Positions 57,101 to 64,000 of a stretch of DNA of 64,000 bases are shown here, piece after piece. Position numbers and translations under genes: made by a program. The notes below the pieces were generated by a model. It ran no database searches and was not told the DNA's origin. It worked only from the letters and a program-made list of their open reading frames with translations. Origin of the DNA: Cheiracanthium punctorium (Eukaryota > Arthropoda > Arachnida > Araneae > Cheiracanthiidae); assembly GCA_038373885.1 (NCBI GenBank), contig JAWZYV010013542.1, positions 1 through 64,000 of the forward strand, read 5' to 3'. Positions within the stretch are counted from its first letter, which is position 1. Each line of letters begins with the position of its first letter.

Positions 57101-60100
57101 CACTCACCACCCTTTCCCAATGGCGAAAAAGCGCGCCGCACAGTCGGCTGTGTCAAAAATGTTCTTGAGCTCTGTGACACGCAGTCGGCGATTCGATCGA
57201 CCGCCATCTTGCTGGTAGGTAAATCAAGCGACGGCAACGGAAGCACTTTTTCGTCATCGGGCAGTCTATCTAGATGTCCTCCCTCAATATTTAATTGAAA
57301 GGAAATGTATTCTTCGTGAATCAAAACAGCCGAAATGTTTGAGTCGTGTCCTCACTGCGAGGACACGCACATTTAAGGGTTAAAGAGGAAGGTTAAACAC
57401 GGGATGTTGCAAATAAAAGTGGCCCGGAGAACAGAATTCCAGGTTACAAATAAACAGATCAAAGGAAGGAAAACACTGCATAGTTCGTTAGCCTGTAGCA
57501 GATATTGAAGGACTTCCATTCATCTCTCGCCATTTTTTGGGGGCCTGGGGCCCAACCACGATGTCATCGGGAAGCTTTCCGTACCGGATAAATCAAGCCT
57601 TCTCGACTCATGACGTCACAATCCGAGAAAACTTCTCTGTGTGCTACCACGAAGCTGTCGAAATCGTTCCGATGTCGGATTCACTATCGGAAATGATGCT
57701 GTTATTTTCCGACACGTCAGATGAAGGCGAAAACTTGCATTCCGATAACGGAGAGTAGAAGATGGATGGGTTTTTTCATTGTCCGTATTACAGAGTGTTA
57801 GGCATTCGCACAAAAGTTCCCCCTTTCCTCGGCAAGCTTGAGTTTCCCTCCCTGTCAAAAAGTACACCCTTTCCTTGATCGATGTGCCGCAACCCCTCGG
57901 ACATTCTGAAGACAACGCCTTCGTGTGAAAAAATTTAGAAAAAGGGGTGAAAGCAGTGCATTGTGACAGGCTGATCGGTCCCTGTTACCGACAGGGTCGG
58001 AACAGGTTCAGGAATTCTCACTTCCTTTATACGCTAGATTCGTGGTAGCACCCAATTGAGGGTCCGGCTATTTATCCGAAGAAATTGACTGTCCGTGAGC
58101 GAGAAATTTCTGTCACTAATACTCTGCGATATAGCATCGTGCTAGGGCACCGGGTCAGCAAGTTGCTGAGGACAGTCGTAGTGTAGGCGTCAGTCATTCA
58201 CGCCCAATCGTATCGACTCGTGCCGGCCACTTTTACTTGCCCCTACCTGTGTAATTGTATTCATCCTCCTGTCCTTCATTCAGAATGAAATAATTTTTGC
58301 TTTTTCAGACAAACCCTTTGCATTTGTCTGACGTAATACTTTTCTTTGTATGCGCAGGACCTGCGTCGGACGGTGCTTGCCCGGGTACAGCTTCCGAGAG
58401 TACGTTGCGCAAGAAATCTCGGTAGAATGTCGAGGAGGTGGCTGGACCCCTTTCACCGAATTTCCGGACTGCGTATGTGAGTATTCAGCTTCTTTCATCC
58501 GTTGTTTTGGTATTTGAATTGGAAATACAAGGTAACTATGAAGTAACTACGCATTCCTGTGATAATCACATTTCTTCTTTTTTTTTTTACTTTCCGAACA
58601 TGTACCATGTAAGGAAAGTATTGCAATCATGAAAAAGTTCGACTTCGAGATTTTGGTGTATGGACCCGTTTTGGGGTCTTCTGAATTCATTGATGCTGTT
58701 TTTACGAGATGTATGTATGTGTGTATGTGTGTGTGTGTGTGTATGTGTGTTTGTGTGTATGTGAGTGAACACGATAGCTCCTGAACATGGCATGCGATTG
58801 AGCTCAAATTGGGTATATATGTTATAAACCACCGTCGCAAGACCGGTATTGATTTGGGTGTGTATAGGACTTACAGTTTTTCTACAGTGCCACGCGCGCT
58901 ATCTGGAGCTATGTTTTATTTATTTTGTTATTTGTCAGACATTAGGCCGTCGATTCTGAGTTCTTTAGAGTTTAGACGTGCCCCCACGCCTTTGTAGCCC
59001 GGATGCGGGTCATGTTGATAAATGTGTGTGGTTCGATCAGAGATGGGAGAGAGGCGGAGTTATGTCTTCGCAAACCACGTGGGGTGGTGAGCGTAAATAC
59101 TCCCGCACATCGAAAATCGAGGGACTTCTGCCACTGGAACTGCTTAATGAGTCCACGCTGATTCTTGTACCCGTCTCCCCTCCCCTCTTCTCATTCTAAA
59201 TTGTAACTTAAATGTAATGTTCAATAAACCATATTACCTGCCTTAAATCTGAAACTTTACTTGAAATATCTGACGTCTCATGTATGTATATGTGTGTATG
59301 TGTGTGTGTATGTGTGTTTGTGTGTATGTGAGTGAACACGATAAGGTTAACATCCTGTTTTAATTAATTAATTAGCTTGGTTAATTTTTGTTGTTTCAGC
59401 CGAAGGACATTGCGACTTAGTCGTCCAGGGCCCCGGCTCGTTCAACTGCACGACGGGAATGGAAGGTACGCGGTGCGACGTCAACTGCAACGGGAGGTAC
59501 GTTGGGCGTTACTTTTGCTACCCGGGGCACCACTGGGAGCCTCACCTGCCGTACTGCGTCAGACCGAAAGGTAAATAATTTACATAATCAAAAAGAATTT
59601 TGAAAGTAAACGCTTTTGCATAAAATTTCATAAAGGATATATGCAGTTACTTTTAAAATTTGCATTGGATTTTTTGAACTCGGTGTGATGCAGATCATCA
59701 CATATCTTATTTTTTATTATCAATTACTTAACCCATTTGTGCCTGGATATTTTTGCGACTTTCTTCAATTTTTACTGATAACAGAAATAATAGATAATTT
59801 TCTGATGTCAACTTCTTGAACAAGGGATGATTTCTTTTAAAATCATTATGCATAAAAATCGAAATATCAACATCCTACTGGGTCATGTTAAAATATTTTG
59901 GAGAGTTGAGGCTCAATACTCGTGAATAAAGACTAGGAAAAATAAATAACGTTTTCGACTAATAGCGAAAATGCCGTCCCAAAAAAGGGACACTAGGCAT
60001 AAATGGATTAATCGTCAATTATTTCTAAATTTAACTTGCGTTCAAAATTTATTCTTTGCTCTTCCGATTCGGATGTTCTTCGCTTCGCCCGTAAAGTTTT

Positions 60101-62353
60101 AGTTTTTTCACCTGCCTTACTTAAAAGCGATCTTCCGTTTTCATTTATTTTTATTTGTTTTTTCTCTTATTTGCATGGGAAAAGCCTACAGTTCCTTTCG
60201 TAGTACAAAGGGCATTCCATAAAAACTGAGAGTTATTTTTTTACGTAGTGGCAACACCACGGAACTAAAAAATAGAAGTGCAGGCGATTTTTTCAAACTG
60301 TTAACTGTACGTTTATACAAAATTCTAAACGAAGCAGGCGATTTTATTTTCCTAATTCCATGCTTGCTTAAAGAACTGTTTTATTTGCCCTACAGAAATG
60401 GAGATGAACTGGTAGGGAATTGGACATTACATTACGATAATGCTTGCCCGCATGTCGCTATTTTTGTTCAGCAATATCTTAGTAAATGCAATATTAAAAT
60501 CATGCCACATCCCCCTTACAGTCCAGATCTCGCACCATGCGATTTCTGTCTGTTTCCGACGTTGAAGGTGAAGCTCCGTGGCAGAAAATTGAACACAGAT
60601 TCTGAAGTTGTTTCAGCAGTGGAGGGTTCTTCGAAGCAGCTTCCATGAAAAGGGCTTCTCTACTTGTTTTGAAAAGTGGGTTGAACGATGGGACCGCTGC
60701 ATATCATCTGACGGAAGGTATTTTGAAAAAGAATGATGTATTTTTTGCTGTAAATATATTTCTTGATTTTTTATGATTTTACTCTCAGTTTTTATGGAAT
60801 GCCCTTTGTATATTGCGCTGTTATGTTTTAGGTTAATACTCTTTCTCACACCACGCCACTTCTGCGGCTTCGTGAGGGTAGCTATTTATTTCTCTTTTGC
60901 CGGTTGGCGCGTCGCGGATTCAAATATAATTATATAGAAATGTATTTAACTTCTACTGGCGTCTCTTTGTTTTCGCACTTTCTTTGGCGTGCCCTCGGCT
61001 ATGTTATTACTCTCTTGGCTTGAGTTTCTCGTTATCTTTTTCGCCTTACCTCTTGCCTTGAGAAGCTGCGTTTTTTGGGGGTCTGCCCGGCCACCGCAGG
61101 ATTTTATATTTTTGAAGTTTATAGGCATTGATATGTTAAAATAAAATGTGAAAGTTTGTCACTGTACGATGTCTTGCTATTTTATCACGGCTTTGTCTTG
61201 ATGAGGTATTGAACCTGGGGAAATACATTAACACCGCTTCATACTCGGTGTCTTTTGGGGGGAAAATAATCTGTCTCATTCCATGCAGCTCAATAATGGT
61301 CACCCTGTCCATGTTCTTATTTATTTGCAGAGGTTACTACTATTACAGAGGAGAGGCAGAGCTGTCGGTGCGAATACGGGGCGAGTTGCGACAGCAGGGG
61401 AAATTGCGTGTGCCCCGCCGGCAGAACGGGGACGTTTTGTGAAACAGGTAACAAAGTGCTCAGTTGGCTTTTCCTGTATTAAAGTTATCCTTATGTACTA
61501 GAAAATTCATCCAGTGCTCATTATTCAGGTACCTATCAGTATAAGATAGCTGATATGATAGATATTTTACGCATTTATTAATGTTTCAGATTTTCTTTTT
61601 TTTTTAAATTAAATTATGTTTTCCTAAAATAAAATGATCACATGAATGAGTAACACGATGCGTCTCCATTCCTGTTTTACTTCACCTACAAAATTGTAAC
61701 AGTCAACAGAATGTTGGAAAGGGTCTCTCACACTTAACCCTTTAACGCGCAGTGTTCCCGCTCTGGGAACCTTTTTTGACGACAGCTGGCTGTGCCGGGC
61801 ACAGCCAGCTGCGCCGAAAAAGGGTCTGTCGATCTGTGGCACGCGATGAACGTTTCGATCGTCCGCCCTCTTGCTGGTCGTTAAGTCGAGCGATGGCAAC
61901 GGCTGCCCTTTTTTCAGCATTGGGAAAAGGGTTGCGCCTCAAAGGGTTAAGTGCGTATTTAAAATCTGAAATTGGGAATTCCAGATTTTAAGATTTTTCC
62001 AGATTCAGTTCCCTGGAATTGGGAACTGTGTTTCAGATTTTCTTACTTTTTTTTTCAAGGGGTGAAGGGCCACCCCCTCCGTCGTGTATGCTTGCTTATT
62101 TGCGTTTCTTCTTCTTTCTCCCCCACAGCCGTTCCCGAGAAGGTGACGTGCCTAGACCCGGGCTTCATCTCTCACGGCCTCCGCAAGAACACGGACGGTT
62201 CCGAGTCCACGGCCCGCCAGACCTACGAGGAGGGCCAGTCCGTCGTGTACAGCTGCGCGTCCGAGGAGTACGCCCTGCAGGGGTCCTCCCTCCTCACCTG
62301 CAAGGGCGACCGCACCTGGTCCGCGCCCCTGCCCAAGTGCATCAAGCCCAGAG
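47919..62353 (+). CDS. Factor C-like secreted Cys-rich/sushi/EGF protein, partial gene with eight exons
   Basis: Eight exons join into one open frame of about 345 residues (residue 1 = codon at 47921). Intron phases are 2,1,1,2,1,1,1. The order is signal-peptide end (1-13), Cys-rich module (18-73), basic linker with RQKR at 83-86, sushi-like modules (114-172 and 178-226), EGF (242-267) and canonical sushi (277-340). Cysteine spacing in exon 2, C-x5-C-x2-C-x6-C-x2-C-x8-C, equals what I recall for the Cys-rich module of horseshoe-crab factor C, an LPS-sensing clotting protease zymogen. The EGF spacing differs by one residue. Factor C places EGF directly after the Cys-rich module; here two sushi-like modules intervene. 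The Arg-Trp-Arg motif reported for LPS binding is not seen. The start-codon exon and any downstream lectin, LCCL or protease exons are not found, so catalytic function is unproven. Introns are full of transposons. A secreted immune or haemolymph role is inference. Confidence 0.85.
48550..48724. mobile_element. hAT-like MITE (outer) in intron 1, containing another MITE
   Basis: The ends CAGGCACGTA (interrupted after CAGGCAC by the inner insertion) and TACGTCCTTG are inverted. CTAATGCC flanks both sides (48542-48549, 48725-48732). Without the insertion it would be about 96 bp. Confidence 0.85.
48557..48627. mobile_element. 71-bp hAT-like MITE nested in another MITE
   Basis: CAGGGACGTACCCAG and CTGGGTACGTCCTTG are inverted. 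CCAGGCAC is duplicated exactly (48549-48556, 48628-48635). The insertion lies seven bases into the outer element. Confidence 0.85.
48937..49644 (+). mobile_element. Repeat family B copy 1 (Helentron/HINE-like) ending at the exon 2 acceptor
   Basis: It starts ACTTTCCGAACATGTACCAT after a T-run. A long (TG)n tract spans about 49058-49139. It then carries GAACTCGATAGCTCCTAAAC, TTTTTCTACAGGGCTACGAC and a partly duplicated GTGCGCTAGCGTTTAA block. Near the end GTTCGGAAAGT is complementary to the start, followed by the hairpin TGGAGTCACTCCA and GATTTTTTT. The last Ts are part of the pyrimidine tract of the exon 2 acceptor. Confidence 0.75.
49653..49777 (+). CDS. Exon 2: Cys-rich (factor C-type) module
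   Basis: It encodes residues 35-75 plus split codons. Cysteines follow C-x8-C-x5-C-x2-C-x6-C-x2-C-x8-C within LCIEPLDADPCARLSKC and the following RSC..SDCPDGFEGRFC. The last six match the factor C Cys-rich spacing I recall. The acceptor is TTTTTTTACTTTTAG and the donor GTGAGT. The exon fixes the reading frame because its other frames contain stops. Confidence 0.85.
50546..50943 (+). pseudogene. Tc1/mariner transposase C-terminal half with nonsense codon
   Basis: The frame carries FQHDGAPAHFTVDIRPYLN, SRWIGRGGSISWLPRSPDW and TPFDFFLWG. I count 41 residues between the Asp of QHDGAP and the Asp of PFDFFLWG. A TAA at 50849 interrupts it, yet homologous sequence (IPCIFERVRPSLHRRCQACV) resumes in the same frame and ends with NFEHLL. 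That is the typical C-terminus of this family. The family B insertion follows immediately. The N-terminal half is not recognisable. Confidence 0.85.
50944..51430 (+). mobile_element. Repeat family B copy 2, inserted in a mariner-type element
   Basis: It begins ACTTTCCGAACATGTACCAT and ends TGGAGTCACTCCAGATTTTT. The insertion lies between T residues of the host (GAACACTTGTT | TTGCAAATT). The (TG)n tract spans about 51068-51092 and is followed by (TA)n. It is shorter than copy 1 because the CTAGCGTTTAA block is present once. Confidence 0.85.
51707..51875. mobile_element. hAT-like MITE with perfect 8-bp TSD, intron 2
   Basis: The left end CAGGTGCGTAGCCAAGGG and right end CTGGCTACGCCCCTG are inverted. 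CTCGACTG flanks both sides (51699-51706, 51876-51883). Its internal sequence is the reverse of the 11760 copy. Confidence 0.95.
51884..53267. other. Intron 2 remainder, no further feature
   Basis: AT-rich, with C and A runs near 53006-53025. No terminal repeats or additional exon of matching phase were recognised. Confidence 0.4.
53268..53369 (+). CDS. Exon 3: basic linker with RQKR site
   Basis: It encodes residues 77-109: VIQAKSRQKRQFYYPVRR followed by PHRPGNQNQ. No cysteine occurs. R83-Q-K-R86 fits the R-x-K/R-R consensus of furin-like proprotein convertases, so the Cys-rich module could be released. That is inference. The phase (1 in, 1 out) and GTAAC donor fit. Confidence is lower than for the cysteine-rich exons because the segment has no domain. 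Confidence 0.7.
53560..54755. mobile_element. 1.2-kb TIR element in intron 3
   Basis: The left end CACGGTAAAAAAAAATTCGG, then AAACGTTAC, matches the complement of the right end GTAACGTTTC...TTTTACTGTG. GGAAACGTTTC-type palindromic words recur at 53633, 53660 and elsewhere inside. The target duplication is unclear, so no superfamily is assigned. A tRNA-like B box (TTCGATTCTGG, minus strand, about 53927-53937) suggests an old SINE inside. Confidence 0.65.
54756..55232. other. Intron 3 remainder
   Basis: AT-rich intron sequence up to the acceptor TGTCTTTTTTGCAG. No further features. Confidence 0.5.
55233..55305 (+). CDS. Exon 4: first half of sushi-like module 1
   Basis: It reads SSYCPNLESPKLGSIRCFSS. 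The C-x12-C opening and the P-x-x-G-x-I/V pattern are typical of the first strand pair of sushi (CCP) domains. It ends in phase 2 with a good GTAAGT donor, and the domain is completed by exon 5. Confidence 0.8.
55806..56612. mobile_element. hAT-like non-autonomous element, copy 2, in intron 4
   Basis: CAGTGGCGGCTC and GAGCCGCCACTG are perfect inverted ends. The body matches 23934-24859. The flanks GTATCGCACC and GTATCACC are similar but not identical, so the 8-bp duplication has eroded or gained two bases. Confidence 0.85.
57093..57379. mobile_element. piggyBac-like MITE, family CCCTTTRA-GCGC, diverged copy 5
   Basis: The right end ACGCACATTTAAGGG is followed by TTAA (57380-57383). The left end is mutated and the boundary is approximate. 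GATTCGATCGACCGCCATCT and CAGTCGGCTGTGTCAAAAA identify the family. It is more diverged than the other copies, so older. Confidence 0.65.
57384..57969. other. Intron 4, no recognised feature
   Basis: More balanced composition than its surroundings. Two short frames (57537-57758 +, 57616-57915 -) overlap without domain or splice support. Confidence 0.4.
57970..58175. repeat. Dispersed repeat shared with 33555-33770
   Basis: Diverged homologue of the segment at 33.6 kb, same orientation. The shared TATTTATCCGA block and the following CTGTCACT block are in register. Confidence 0.6.
58358..58476 (+). CDS. Exon 5: second half of sushi-like module 1
   Basis: TCVGRCLPGYSFREY, then ISVECRGGGWTPFTEFPDCV. 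C-x3-C, the GY, then C, W and final C match the six-cysteine variant of sushi domains. The donor could be TGC|GTATGT or GTAT|GTGAGT. I chose the second (end at 58476) because GTGAGT is stronger and only it joins exon 6 in frame. Confidence 0.85.
58589..58887 (+). mobile_element. Repeat family B copy 3, 3'-truncated, in intron 5
   Basis: Starts ACTTTCCGAACATGTACCAT after T-runs, with a (TG)n tract at about 58709-58762. Homology stops at TTTTTCTACAG near 58887, where unrelated sequence with a possible AATAAA (59222) begins. Confidence 0.75.
58888..59277. other. Unassigned insertion-like segment in intron 5
   Basis: GC-richer than its surroundings, with AATAAACC near 59222. It separates family B copy 3 from a second (TG)n fragment. 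It could be a solo LTR, but no matching target duplication or second copy is present. Confidence 0.3.
59278..59342 (+). repeat. Family B microsatellite fragment
   Basis: TGTGTTTGTGTGTATGTGAG followed by TGAACACGATA repeats 58711-58773 almost exactly, 567 bp downstream. Confidence 0.8.
59400..59570 (+). CDS. Exon 6: sushi-like module 2
   Basis: Residues 175-230: EGHCDLVVQGPGSFNCTTGM, then EGTRCDVNC, then GRYFCYPGHHWEPHLPYC. Six cysteines (178, 190, 199, 203, 213, 226), G-T-x-C-x3-C and a Trp before the last Cys define the same six-cysteine sushi variant as exons 4+5. The whole module is on one exon with phases 1-1, convenient for shuffling. N189-C-T is a glycosylation sequon. A truncating alternative is unlikely because the frame is open throughout. 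Confidence 0.88.
59732..60007. mobile_element. piggyBac-like MITE, family CCCATTTATGCC, copy 3, intron 6
   Basis: TTAA at 59728-59731 and 60008-60011, with CCCATTTGTGCC and CTAGGCATAAATGGA ends. Same orientation as copy 2. Confidence 0.85.
60206..60808 (+). mobile_element. mariner element with internal deletion, intron 6
   Basis: Inverted ends of about 28 bp start CAAAGGGCATTCCATAAAAA. TA lies at 60204-60205 and 60809-60810. At 603 bp it is about half the usual 1.3 kb of mariner elements. Only the transposase C-terminal part remains. Confidence 0.95.
60364..60655 (+). pseudogene. mariner (DD34D) transposase C-terminal fragment
   Basis: WTLHYDNACPHVAIFVQQYL leads to MPHPPYSPDLAPCDFCLFPT with 34 residues between the Asp of YDNA and the Asp of PCDF, the DD34D signature. 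LKVKLRGRKLNTDSEVVSAV follows. The N-terminal domains are deleted and the frame closes shortly after. It lies inside the inverted repeats of the 60206-60808 element. Confidence 0.9.
60811..61330. other. Intron 6 remainder
   Basis: No exon or terminal repeat recognised. The acceptor before exon 7 is TTATTTATTTGCAG. Confidence 0.45.
61331..61447 (+). CDS. Exon 7: EGF module
   Basis: Residues 232-269. SCRCEYGASCDSRGNCVC and PAGRTGTFCE give C-x1-C-x5-C-x5-C-x1-C-x8-C. The last four cysteines fit the C-terminal half of EGF/laminin-type repeats. The spacing differs by one residue from the factor C EGF I recall. Phases 1-1, donor GTAACA. Confidence 0.88.
61738..61946. mobile_element. piggyBac-like MITE, family CCCTTTRA-GCGC, 209-bp copy 6, intron 7
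   Basis: TTAA at 61734-61737 and 61947-61950, with CCCTTTAACGCGCAGTG and GCGCCTCAAAGGG ends. Most of the left half is deleted: GCTCTGGGAAC passes directly into CTTTTTTGACGACAGC. Confidence 0.9.
62129..62353 (+). CDS. Exon 8: canonical sushi (CCP) domain
   Basis: Residues 271-344: KVTCLDPGFISHGLRKN, then YEEGQSVVYSCASEEYALQG, then SSLLTCKGDRTWSAPLPKC. Cysteines 277, 312, 327 and 340, with W333 before the last, are the complete sushi signature (C..C..C..W..C). The exon is markedly GC-rich in third positions compared with exons 1-5. It ends in phase 1 (G|GTAGTT), so at least one further exon must follow, probably beyond the window. Confidence 0.92.
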
Positions 62354-62457
62354 GTAGTTGAAAAAAGAACGTATATTGTACGACTCTCATTTATAAGTGA
62401 TTTTAAGCCGGTTCCTTTGAAACGCATGTGAGAGGTCACTGCGTGTATGTACATATA

Positions 62458-63045
62458 CAGGGTTAGCAAGCAATAAGTTGCCCACTTCAGAGGGCTCCAG
62501 AAAGCGTTCTATTGTTCCAAATGAGATAAAATTTGAACTACGGGTCATTCAAATGATGCGCTTGATATTTATTAAATGAAAACTTTTAGTAAAAAAATTC
62601 ACCAATAGATGGCGCTATAACACAAATGGCATTTATTTACATAGTACCAGGTTACCGAGCCATGCTCAGAATCTAAAGACTCCTTAAGCGTAAAATAATG
62701 AGTACGTAAATTGCCTTGGCACGTATCAATAATCTTCATGGTTGCAAAAGATTTACAACGCTGTCGGATCACTTATTCATTATCAGGTAAGCTTTGGTCG
62801 GCATTCAATGTTACAATGGCATATACTTTGTTTTGAAAAGGGATGCTAAATATTCGATGGTTGGTGCCATCAGAGTTGAGCAAAAAGTAGTTTAACGTAA
62901 GCTGCCTCCTTTCCTTGTGTAGTAGATTAGCGAGGATATCAGCGAAGATCTTGGGCGATGCATTCACTAACAGCGTCTTCATTACTTCAGAAATATATCT
63001 GTCCATATTGAGGACGTTCAAATTCAACAGCAAGAATTTGAGTTG
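62458..63045 (-). pseudogene. Possible Tc1/mariner relic (minus strand)
   Basis: At 62456-62475 TACAGGGTTAGCAAGCAATA resembles a Tc1/mariner end next to TA. On the minus strand, 63033-62773 is open with NMDRYISEVMKTLLVNASPK, loosely like the region after the first catalytic motif of such transposases. I cannot place catalytic residues and see no opposite end, so the call is tentative. Confidence 0.3.
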
Positions 63046-63654
63046 GTTGAACTGTCAAATGAATGAGTTTATAAAAAAGATTCATCAAGTCTGTTATACA
63101 CTGTTCGCAACGTAGCTGCACACACCAAAATCGTTAATAGTTTCACTCGTCATACACTGTGAACAAAGCCATTGTAAAGTATGCTTCCAAATTTCGAATT
63201 CTTTTATGAAATTCTTTGAAATGTGGGTGACATCGAAGAAACAACCACACCAATTCATTAGGAAATTTGGAATGTCCTACATCAATTTTACAGTCCCCGA
63301 AATGGTTTGTTAATTTGAGTTTTTACACTTTCTTTAGGAAAATGCAAATTTCCACGGTAAATGCTAGCCATGTTAAAATGTTGTAAACTATGATAGTAAG
63401 TATCGTTTGTAGACACTTGGACTGTCTACCCGAAGTATTTGTCGACGTCTAGCTGTTCTATGTCGTTCTCCTTCCAAATACTAACCATCTCTTTCATCTG
63501 CTTGTGTTTGAGCTGCACATTCACGCATTTGGGCCAAGTGCTGCTGCCGGTGATCACATACATGTGTTTCCACAGCTCATTTTTCAGCTACACTTTCATG
63601 TATTTACGTCTTTGTCATGCAATACATCTATGATCATTCTTTACTATACGACTA
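63046..63654. other. No assigned gene; short minus-strand open frame
   Basis: On the minus strand about 63591-63430, 54 residues are open (with WKHMYVITGSSTWPKC and LKHKQMKEMVSIW). The composition looks protein-like but I recognise no family, start or splice sites. Confidence 0.3.
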
Positions 63655-63786
63655 CTGCAACTCACATATATGCATACATGTGTGTGATAAGGGAGTGAAG
63701 AATATGCATTTTGAATGACAAAAAATTCCTCAGGGGGGGGGGGGTATGACCCTCCCTAACACCCCCCCCCCTTGGCTACGCCCCTG
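63655..63786. mobile_element. hAT-like MITE fragment (5'-truncated)
   Basis: ACTACTGCAACTCACATATA and GTATGACCCTCCCTAACACC match the interior of the 11760 and 51707 MITEs. The right end CTTGGCTACGCCCCTG is intact. The left end and target duplication are missing. Confidence 0.75.
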
Positions 63787-64000
63787 CTTGATAGTTATTG
63801 ACACTATTTTAATAATTTATAGATAAAATTGTAGGTATTTAGATACTTTGCATACAATATAGTTTTCCTGTTGGAACAGAGATAAAAATATGTTTTTCTA
63901 ACTTTTCCTTTCGAGCACATATAGGCAGTCGTATCCGCTTCATAAGACGGAATTCTTTTAAAGCTGCAACGGAGTTCTGCTGGTTCTGGTAGAACAATTT
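63787..64000. other. Window end; no exon supported
   Basis: A weak acceptor-like stretch (TTTTCCTTTCGAGCACATATAG, up to 63923) is followed by a short open segment in the phase needed after exon 8. It closes within 22 codons and has no domain similarity, so I do not call an exon. Confidence 0.4.

Noticed and set aside
58888..59277. Solo LTR in intron 5
   Set aside because: AATAAA is present but neither matching TG...CA borders nor a 4-6-bp duplication could be found.
63902..63990. Ninth exon of the factor C-like gene
   Set aside because: The acceptor is weak, the frame closes after about 22 codons, and no domain is encoded.

Overview
The window looks like nuclear DNA of a chelicerate, most likely a spider or other arachnid. 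It is AT-rich and shows no sign of bacterial gene organisation. The only convincing host gene has kilobase introns with GT-AG borders, and its cysteine pattern resembles the N-terminal part of the horseshoe-crab clotting protease factor C. The rest is transposon-derived or low-complexity DNA. The species cannot be named from the sequence.

Host gene: between about 47.9 and 62.4 kb on the + strand I can join eight exons (47919-48021, 49653-49777, 53268-53369, 55233-55305, 58358-58476, 59400-59570, 61331-61447, 62129-62353). All seven junctions keep one open frame, giving about 345 residues. They encode the end of a signal peptide, a Cys-rich module, a basic linker with an RQKR site, two six-cysteine sushi-like modules, an EGF module and a canonical sushi domain. 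The start-codon exon and the 3' part of the gene (in factor C this would include lectin and protease domains) are not identified.

Mobile DNA: at least ten insertions carry hAT-type hallmarks, meaning an 8-bp target duplication and short inverted ends starting CAG, CAA, TAG or TAA. These include a 1.3-kb element at 0.5 kb, a 6.35-kb element at 24.9-31.25 kb with GATTAC-rich subtermini, and a MITE inserted in another MITE at 48.55 kb. Three families of TTAA-flanked, piggyBac-like miniature elements are present. Tc1/mariner copies with decayed transposase lie at 14.65, 43.0, 50.35 and 60.2 kb, and there are several TA-flanked MITEs. tRNA-derived SINEs lie at 2.3-2.9 and 35.8-37.1 kb. Two non-coding families (A at 19.5-23.4 kb and 42-43 kb; B at 48.9, 50.9 and 58.6 kb) share an unusual plan resembling Helentron/DINE-1-like rolling-circle elements.

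Tandem repeats: an 80-bp minisatellite with 19 units (3.66-5.15 kb), a 76-bp array (12.8-13.4 kb), a 91-bp array (41.1-41.5 kb), a degenerate array at 26.86-27.60 kb, microsatellites and long poly(T) tracts. From 0 to 47.9 kb I find no convincing host coding exon.

The observations most worth checking are the shared plan of families A and B, the reconstructed factor C-like gene with its rearranged domain order, several nested insertions with recoverable empty sites, a family-B element forming the pyrimidine tract of a splice acceptor, and a possible 15.8-kb hAT-type composite (17110-32892).
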